This document shows, piece after piece, positions 58,010-64,000 of a stretch of 64,000 bases of DNA. Numbering within the stretch: the first letter of the stretch is position 1; each line of letters opens with the position of its first letter. Made by a program: the position numbers and the translations under genes. Under the pieces are notes generated by a model. The model was not told where the DNA came from, did not search any database, and worked only from the letters and a program-made list of their open reading frames with translations. Source of the DNA: Macrotis lagotis (Eukaryota; Chordata; Mammalia; Peramelemorphia; Peramelidae); the NCBI RefSeq assembly GCF_037893015.1, contig NC_133666.1, positions 464,494,867 through 464,558,866 of the forward strand, given 5' to 3'.

Positions 58010-58390
58010 TTACGACTCACTGCATATTACTTAATCCCTTTCACCCATTCCACCTGTTTGTTAGTCCCAACATTCCATCTCCTGCTTCTGTACTCATATC
58101 TGAATTACTTTTCCTTTTCACTACTACCTTTTAACATTTCTAACAAATCTTATGCTTCAACTCAGGTGCTATCCTTCTTGATCCTTAGAGCTGCTCTACC
58201 CTCATCAAAATTACTTTGTATACATACATTTAATTATTTGTATACATATTATAACCTTTTTTACTTATACCTAATAGAATATAGTCTCTTGAAGTCTAAG
58301 ACTACTTTGTTTTGCTCCTTGAGCCATACACATAGTCATCTGTATTAGGTATTAAATAAGTATTTCTTAAACAGAATTGAATTGAATTTC
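58010..58390 (+). mobile_element. L2 fragment, right part
   Basis: CTTCAACTCAGGTGCTATCC, ATCAAAATTACTTTGTATAC, AGTCTCTTGAAGTCTAAGAC, TAAATAAGTATTTCTTAAAC. Ends about 30 bases before a LAMA1 exon. Confidence 0.65.
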
Positions 58391-58418
58391 TAGCTTCATA
58401 GTACTTAAGATAACTTAC

Positions 58419-58589
58419 CACATGGGCCTGTCGACGACTTCTCTTGTCCTTTCCTTTGCTAAGGCCAGCCAGGATGATACCATTACTGTTATTGGTGGCA
58501 AATGTTGCCATCAACTCAGACTCTACTAACAGTGACTTTGGTGGCAATTCAATGTATCCATCATTCAAGATGCTAATGCTTCGGATAGG
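58419..58589 (-). CDS. LAMA1: LAMA1 exon: first part of LG3, with a basic RSRR motif
   Basis: 57 codons, phase 0 at both ends; acceptor AAAACAG, donor GTAAGT. It begins PIRSISILNDGYIELPPKSL, the first strands of LG3, and ends GKDKRSRRQAHV. The RSRR run (58431-58442) fits the furin pattern R-X-R/K-R. At this place the human alpha-1 chain reads EKRGDREEAHV, whereas the alpha-2 chain, which is known to be furin-cleaved in LG3, has a basic RRKRRQ cluster. Confidence 0.95.
58431..58442 (-). other. Possible furin cleavage site RSRR in LAMA1 LG3
   Basis: Reverse complement AGAAGTCGTCGA encodes R-S-R-R followed by Q, inside an exposed-looking loop rich in K, D, S and R. The match to the furin consensus is seen directly; cleavage is an inference based on position relative to the laminin alpha-2 site. 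Confidence 0.45.
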
Positions 58590-58729
58590 CTGTTTTATAA
58601 AAGGAAAATATGCTAATTATAGCTCATATTTATATAGTTTTCATGTTTTTTGAAATACTTCTCTCAAAACAACTATGGGAACCAGGGGGTACAAATATGA
58701 TCTATTTTCTAAGCCCTGAAATGGTACAG

Positions 58730-58975
58730 AGGATATGGTATTAGACCTGAAATAAGGAAAACCTAAGTTCAAAACTAGTTTCTGACCCTTAGTAGCTCTG
58801 AGACCATGAAGATACTTATCTGTTTGCCTTAGCTTCCTCAACAGTAAAATGACAATAATAGTATCTTCTGCCCAGGATTAGTTATAAAGATCAAATGAGC
58901 TAATATTTGTAAAACACCTAGCACATTGACCTCTACATAGACATGGTATATAAATGCTGGCTATAGTGATTAATA
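58730..58975 (+). mobile_element. MIR
   Basis: TGCCTTAGCTTCCTCAACAG, AAAATGACAATAATAGTATC, GATCAAATGAGCTAATATTT. Confidence 0.75.
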
Positions 58976-59087
58976 ATAATAATTATATTGAAACGCTCCA
59001 AAGTTGTGAGAAGTTACATGATTTGCCCATGGTCACATATCTGATGGTAGAGGATGTTCTACATTGAGATCCAAAATTAGAACTCTT

Positions 59088-59511
59088 TTTTTGTTGCCAT
59101 GCTATAAATTGATCAAAATTGAATCTGTTGAGAGAGAAAAAATCATATCCTTGAGGAAAAATGAAAATATCAGAGATAACAAAATTATGTAGTACATAAG
59201 ACAATTTTTTTTTAATTAGAGGTAATAGTCTTTGATCTTTGTTTAAATTCTACAATTCTTTTTCTGGATAAAGATGGTATTCTCCATCACAGATATCATA
59301 AAATTGTCCCTGATTAATGCACTAATGAAATGAGCAAGTTCATCAAGGTTGGTCATCACCCCCATGTTGCTGTTAGGGTACAATGTTCTTCTGGTTCTAC
59401 TCCTCTCGCTCAGCAACAGTTCATGCAGGTCTTTCCAGGCTTTTCTGAAATCCCATCCCTCCTGACTTCTAATAGAACAATAGTGTTCCATAACACATAC
59501 ACACATATTTG

Positions 59512-59559
<48 letters not shown>

Positions 59560-60371
59560 ACACACACAATTTGTTCAGTCATTCCCCAATTGATGGACAT
59601 TCACTCAATTTCCAACTCTTTGCCACCACAAATATGGCTGCTATGAATATTTTTGTACAAGTGATGTTTTTATCCCTTTTCATGATCTCTTCAGGGTACA
59701 GAACCAGTAGCTGGATCAAAGGATATGCACATTTTTATTTCCCTTTGGTCATAATTCCCAATTGCTCTCCAGAAAGATTGGATGAGTTCACAGTTCCACC
59801 AACCAGAGTCCCAGATTTCCCACAGCCTTTCCAACATTAATCATTGTACTTTCTGGTCATGTTGGCCAATCTGGGAGGTGTGAGGTGGTACCTGAGAGCT
59901 GCTTTAATTTGCATTTCTCTAATCAGTAGTGATTTAGAGTAGTTTTTCATATGATATCAATAACATTGATTTCCTCATTTGTAAATTGCCTTTGCATATC
60001 CTTTGACTGTTTTTCAATTGGGGAATGATTTTTTTAAAAATAAATTTGATTCAGTTCTCTATATATTTTAGAAATGAGTCCTTCGTTTGATTTTGGTTAC
60101 AGTGGTTTTGTTTGTGCAAAAGCTTTTTTAATTCAATGTAGTCAAAATTATCCAGTTTGCTTTTAATGATGTTTTCCATCTCTTCCTTGGTCATAAACTG
60201 CTTTCCTTTTCATAGATCAGACAGGAAAACTCTTCCTTGATCTCCTAGTTTGCTTATAATATTGTCTTTTATGTTTAAATCCTGCACCTATTTTGATCTT
60301 ATCTTGGTAATGGGTGTGAGATGTTGGTCTAATCCAAGTTTCTGACGTACTAGCTTCCAATTTTCCCAATA
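59088..60371 (-). mobile_element. Truncated L1 lacking its 3' terminus, 17-bp target-site duplication
   Basis: Minus-sense L1 ORF2 C-terminal text (MEHYCSIRSQEGWDFRKAW, HELLLSERSRTRRT) reaching further upstream in ORF2 than the 15536 copy. Flanks CCAAAATTAGAACTCTT at 59071-59087 and CCAAAACTAGAACTCTT at 60372-60388. The distal 3' UTR present in other copies is absent. A (CA)n lies inside. Confidence 0.9.
59513..59568. repeat. Microsatellite (CA)n
   Basis: About 27 CA units with one TA interruption, inside the L1 copy. Confidence 0.97.
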
Positions 60372-60749
60372 CCAAAACTAGAACTCTTAAAAGTCAAAAA
60401 GATACTGCCAACATATGAATTTGTTTTACCTGTCTACATTTATTTGGTAGAAAAGATGACTTTTTTGGGGGGGAGAGAAGGAGGGATTTGTAGAAGTAGA
60501 GGAGTAGTGATAGTGGTATTAGAAAAAAGAAAAAAATTTAAATGTCAATGAATCATTAAAAAACAAAAGAGAGAAGAATGCATTCAGAAAGAGAAGTAGA
60601 CAACAGGGCAGTGTTAGAACTATTTAAATTTGAATTATAAAAGAAATAATTATTTAGTGGAAAAAATTCAGTTTCATATACAATTCTATTTTTCTATAAA
60701 TATTAAAATGTACTTATTCATAGATTTTTATAAAACTCATAATAAAAAA

Positions 60750-60883
60750 GAAAGATTTTTTTTTGAAGGCAGTGGGGTTAAGTGACTTGCTCAAGGTCAC
60801 ACAACTAGATAATTATTAAGTGTCTGAGGCCACATTTGAACTCAGGTACTCTTGACTATCCACTGTGCCACCTAACTGCCCCC
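60750..60883 (-). mobile_element. WSINE1-like SINE, antisense, with small internal deletion
   Basis: GGCAGTGGGGTTAAGTGACT, then GTACTCTTGACTATCCACTG; the stretch CCAGGGCCGGTGCT is missing. Confidence 0.9.
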
Positions 60884-61151
60884 AAAAAGATATTTTTAAA
60901 AGAAAAAAAAGTTATACGAATTCAGGATGAATATCTTACAGTAGATTACCTATAATGGATACAGAAATGTAAAGGGGTTTTTTTTTTGGTTGTTGTCATG
61001 AAAAATTAACTATTTGTCTTGAATGTAAGGAAAAAAGTTCCCCCAAACAAAATCAGTTCTTCTGATTCCAAATCAGCCTTTCAGTTCCATTCTGCCCCAA
61101 CATAGTCTCAATACATTCCTTCAAATAGTCCAATTACAGCAATACAATCTT

Positions 61152-61304
61152 TTTTGTTTTTAGGTTTTTGCAAGGCAAATGGGGTTAAATGGCTTGCCCA
61201 AGGCCACACAGCTAGGTAATTATTAAGTGTCTGAGACCGGATTTGAACCCAGGTACTCCTGACTCCAAGGCCGGTGCTTTATCCACTACACCACCTAGCC
61301 GCCC
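61152..61304 (-). mobile_element. WSINE1-like SINE, antisense, 15-bp target-site duplication
   Basis: Flanked by CAGCAATACAATCTT at 61137-61151 and 61305-61319. Ends CTACACCACCTAGCCGCCCC. Lies only about 30 bases from the LAMA1 donor at 61336. Confidence 0.95.
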
Positions 61305-61336
61305 CAGCAATACAATCTTAATATAATATTTCATAC

Positions 61337-61451
61337 CTCTAGTAAACACCCTTTTCTCACTCCATAAGAATTTCTGAGTAAGTCAAATGTAGATCTAGAT
61401 ATTTCCAGGCTTTTAATACAGCCTACATATGATCTGCTAGTAAGTCCTTTC
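61337..61451 (-). CDS. LAMA1: LAMA1 exon: end of LG2
   Basis: Minus-strand exon with acceptor CCCTCTAG and donor GTATGA; one leading base, then 38 codons. It encodes GLTSRSYVGCIKSLEISRS and then FDLLRNSYGVRKGCLLE. The two cysteines (VGC and KGC) are the disulphide pair that closes an LG fold. Human LAMA1 is identical over FDLLRNSYGVRKGCLLE. It is the most upstream LAMA1 exon in the window. Confidence 0.95.
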
Positions 61452-61877
61452 CTAGAGGGAAAAGAAAATTAAAAAAAGGAATTATTAGGTTTGATTTCAA
61501 ATTTATAATTTTTGATATGAAGTATAAAATAGATCTAATATAGATAAGATACTTCCTAAAATGGTAAAAACAGCTTATTCTAGATTGCTAAAAACGTCTT
61601 ATCCAGAATTGAACATGTGACTAAGACATATTTCAATTTATTACACATTTCTTCAGCAAAAATATTTTTATTCAGAGACTTGCTTGATATAGTTATAGAG
61701 ATATCTAATGATATCTTTGATTCCTATGAAACTCTGATAATCCTAACATTTTTACTATTTATAATAAAATAGAGCCTAAGTATCTTTTTAAAATTTTTTT
61801 TTGAGCCTAAGTATCTTAAAAAAACACATTCTATCTTGTGGAAATTTCATCACAATAATTTTGTGTATCATAGATTT

Positions 61878-61946
61878 CTTTTTCCTTCCTTCCTTCCTTC
61901 CTTCCTTCCTTCCTTCCTTCCTTCCTTCCTTCCTTCCTTCCTTCCT
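61878..61946. repeat. Microsatellite (TTCC)n
   Basis: About 17 uninterrupted CCTT units. Confidence 0.97.
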
Positions 61947-61964
61947 TTCTTTTTCTTTCTTTTA

Positions 61965-62075
61965 TTGAGGCCTTTGTATAAGTGATTTGCCCAAAGTCAC
62001 ACACCTAATAAATATCGAGTGTCTAAAGTCAGTTCTTCTGCCATCAGAGGCAGTTTTCTATCCACTCCCTCAATA
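61965..62075 (-). mobile_element. Partial SINE, antisense
   Basis: AAGTGATTTGCCCAAAGTCA, then TTTTCTATCCACTCCC; the head is decayed. Confidence 0.6.
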
Positions 62076-62359
62076 TAGACTTTCACATATTCCCAAAGAC
62101 CCAAATGTGGCAGAATAAAGCCTCTCAGAAGGCAAGGGCATTTTATCTTTCCATCCCCAGCTAGCAGTCCCTGAAAAGCAGTAGGTACCTAATAGATGCT
62201 TGTTTAATGGAATTTAACTAGACTACAAGTAATTTGATTTTCTTTGGCCATCTATGGGGCAAGAAGAACCAAGGAAAACCATTCATGTTGCTTACCTGTG
62301 ACCTTGGCTTTCAGCTAAACATAACAATTTCATTCCAATTTATTTTCTCTCATTCTGCC

Positions 62360-62510
62360 TGTCTGCCTCTGTTTCTTTTTCTCTCTGTGTCACTGTCTCT
62401 GTCTCTATGTTTTTCTCCCTCTGTCTCTCTCCCTCTTTTCCTCCCTCCCGTATTGTTTCCATTTCTCTGTCTTTGTCTCTTTGTCTCTCTCTCCTCCCCT
62501 TTATATTTAT

Positions 62511-62560
<50 letters not shown>

Positions 62561-62575
62561 CATCCAATAAAATAT
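62360..62575. repeat. Pyrimidine-rich tract and (CTAT)n microsatellite
   Basis: TCTCTG/TCTCTT-type low-complexity text from 62360 to 62510, then about 12 CTAT units at 62512-62560. Confidence 0.95.
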
Positions 62576-62687
62576 AGAATACAATGAAAATGATTTATAC
62601 TTTTATTGGTGAATGGCAATTACTGTTAGGTCATAAGAGACAATGATGCTTTTAGGGGTCATTAAAGACTATTTATCTAGTCTATAT

Positions 62688-62840
62688 ATATATATTTAGA
62701 TTTTTGCAAGGCAATGGGGTTAAGTGGCTTGCCCAAGGCCACACGGCTAGGTAATTATTAAGTGTCTTAGTCTGGGTTTGAACTCAGGTATTCCTGACTC
62801 CAGGGCCGGTGCTTTATCCACTGCACCACCTAGCCGCCCC
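62688..62840 (-). mobile_element. WSINE1-like SINE, antisense, 14-bp target-site duplication
   Basis: Flanked by TATCTAGTCTATAT at 62674-62687 and 62841-62854. Low divergence. Confidence 0.95.
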
Positions 62841-62854
62841 TATCTAGTCTATAT

Positions 62855-64000
62855 TAAAGGAAGACTGAACTTTTGTAGTTGCTCTTTTTATAATAGTTAA
62901 TTGTCACTTCTTGCTTTTATTATTTTACATGGGAAAGCATATAATGAGATTTGCTAAATCAATAATTTTAATTTTACATATAAAGAAAAGTTCGTAGAGT
63001 TAGTCTTGACAACTTCAGATATTTTTTGTACAGGGGTTTACTCCACTGTTGATAAATTTTTTAATAAATTCCTAAGTTTGCAATTGTTTTTAAGAGTCAG
63101 TAAATAAATATTTATTCAGAACCTACTCAGTATCATTATTTATTCAGAACCTACTCAGTATATTACTGAGCAAAGAAAGAAAGTCATAATACTAATCCTT
63201 GCCCTTGAGGGGAAGATGACAATACAAATAGATACACTTGAAATAATCAATAGAGGGAAGGGAGCTCAGGAAAGGATTCGGTGAGACTTTAGCTGGAACT
63301 TGAAACCAGAGTAGCTCCGAAAAACGGATTATTAGATGATCTATTTGATATTGATTATATTATTCTGTGAATTACCTCATACACTGGAAACTGAATCACT
63401 ATACACATGGCCAGTACTCTATACTCTAATAGAATACTTTCACTGTCTGCTGATGCTTATGTCCTAGTTCTTTAAATCAAAAATACTAAAAGATCTTTTA
63501 TAATATCTATATCTATATGGTAAGAAGTAAGGTCAATGGTATTCCCATAGGCCAATATCAACCCTATAAAAGGATTCCATTGTTTTCTATTTGAAGAAAT
63601 ATGAATCTGTTACCCAAAGAGAGAGACTATACACCAACATCTCTTGAAAATTTCAGTTTCAATTTATTAAAAAATGCTGGGACCAAAATAATTAAATAAA
63701 TCAAATAATTCAAAAGATATTTACTTACTATACTAGATGCTGGGGGTATGTAAAGTATAAATAAGGCACTATCCTTATTCTAATGAAGTTACCAGATAAC
63801 TATTATAAATAATAATACATAATGTACATTTTTATAAAAGTTTAAGAAAAAAGTGAGCCTCTTACATTAGACATTGGGGAAAGAAAAAAGATTAGGTAAT
63901 CCTTCATGGTAGAGTGGTATTTCAGTTGGGTAGATAGAGATGTTACAACATTCCATACATAAAGAGTTTTTCTGAGGAAAATCCCAGAAGTGGGAAAACT
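62855..64000. other. LAMA1 intron at the right edge
   Basis: No exon found. The next upstream LAMA1 exon should encode the preceding part of LG2, and it is not visible before base 64000. Contains a 24-base direct repeat at 63110 and 63138. Confidence 0.5.

Larger units (their letters stand above)
25020..61451 (-). other. LAMA1: LAMA1 gene, 3' part (last twelve coding exons and 3' UTR)
   Basis: Twelve exons on the minus strand join without frame error to 630 residues that match the C-terminus of human laminin alpha-1 throughout, ending ...HSCPGTEL (human ...HSCPGTES). Laminin alpha-1 pairs with beta and gamma chains (laminin-111) in basement membranes. Its five C-terminal LG modules bind cell-surface receptors. 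The window has the end of LG2, all of LG3, the LG3-LG4 linker, LG4 and LG5. Human LAMA1 has 63 exons, so these are probably the equivalents of exons 52-63 (inference). Introns range from 494 to 9494 bases. Confidence 0.95.

Noticed and set aside
59243-59569. Minus-strand open frame of 108 codons starting in a VCVC run
   Set aside because: It starts in a (CA)n microsatellite and then reads into a decayed L1 ORF2.
62234-62587. 117-codon plus-strand open frame
   Set aside because: Most of it is pyrimidine-rich low-complexity text and (CTAT)n.

Overview
This is a vertebrate nuclear window from a marsupial, most likely an Australian dasyuromorph (inference). It holds the 3' halves of two convergent, multi-exon genes with GT-AG introns. 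The introns and the intergenic gap are filled with marsupial-type repeats. These are tRNA-derived SINEs of the WSINE1-like kind, Mar1-like CORE-SINEs, MIR, L2, L3/CR1, RTE-related SINEs, 5'-truncated L1 copies and one endogenous retrovirus. There are no bacterial features, operons or CRISPR arrays.

Left part (+ strand, about 1.5-18.9 kb): the last six coding exons of ARHGAP28, a Rho GTPase-activating protein. They encode 226 residues running from the C-terminal end of the RhoGAP domain to the stop codon at 17229-17231, followed by a candidate 3' UTR. The six exons join in frame to 681 bases, stop codon included.

Middle (about 18.9-25.0 kb): intergenic sequence with MIR and Mar1-like SINEs and a local direct duplication.

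Right part (- strand, about 25.0-61.5 kb): the last twelve coding exons of LAMA1, the laminin alpha-1 chain. They encode 630 residues: the end of LG2, then LG3, the LG3-LG4 linker, LG4, LG5 and the stop codon at 25387-25389. The reading frame is intact and every exon junction keeps phase. The rest of LAMA1 lies beyond the right edge. The tail-to-tail ARHGAP28/LAMA1 order matches human 18p11.31.

The two genes are not known to work together. ARHGAP28 acts in the cytoplasm on Rho GTPases. LAMA1 is a secreted basement-membrane protein whose LG4-LG5 modules bind heparan sulphate, sulphatide and alpha-dystroglycan.

Notable points are a possible furin-type site in LAMA1 LG3 that the human alpha-1 chain lacks, a two-layer nested insertion (a provirus-like ERV inside a truncated L1) in the largest LAMA1 intron, several insertions with readable target-site duplications, and one unidentified antisense-oriented ORF with a hydrophobic stretch. 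I found no evidence of a wholly new biological system.
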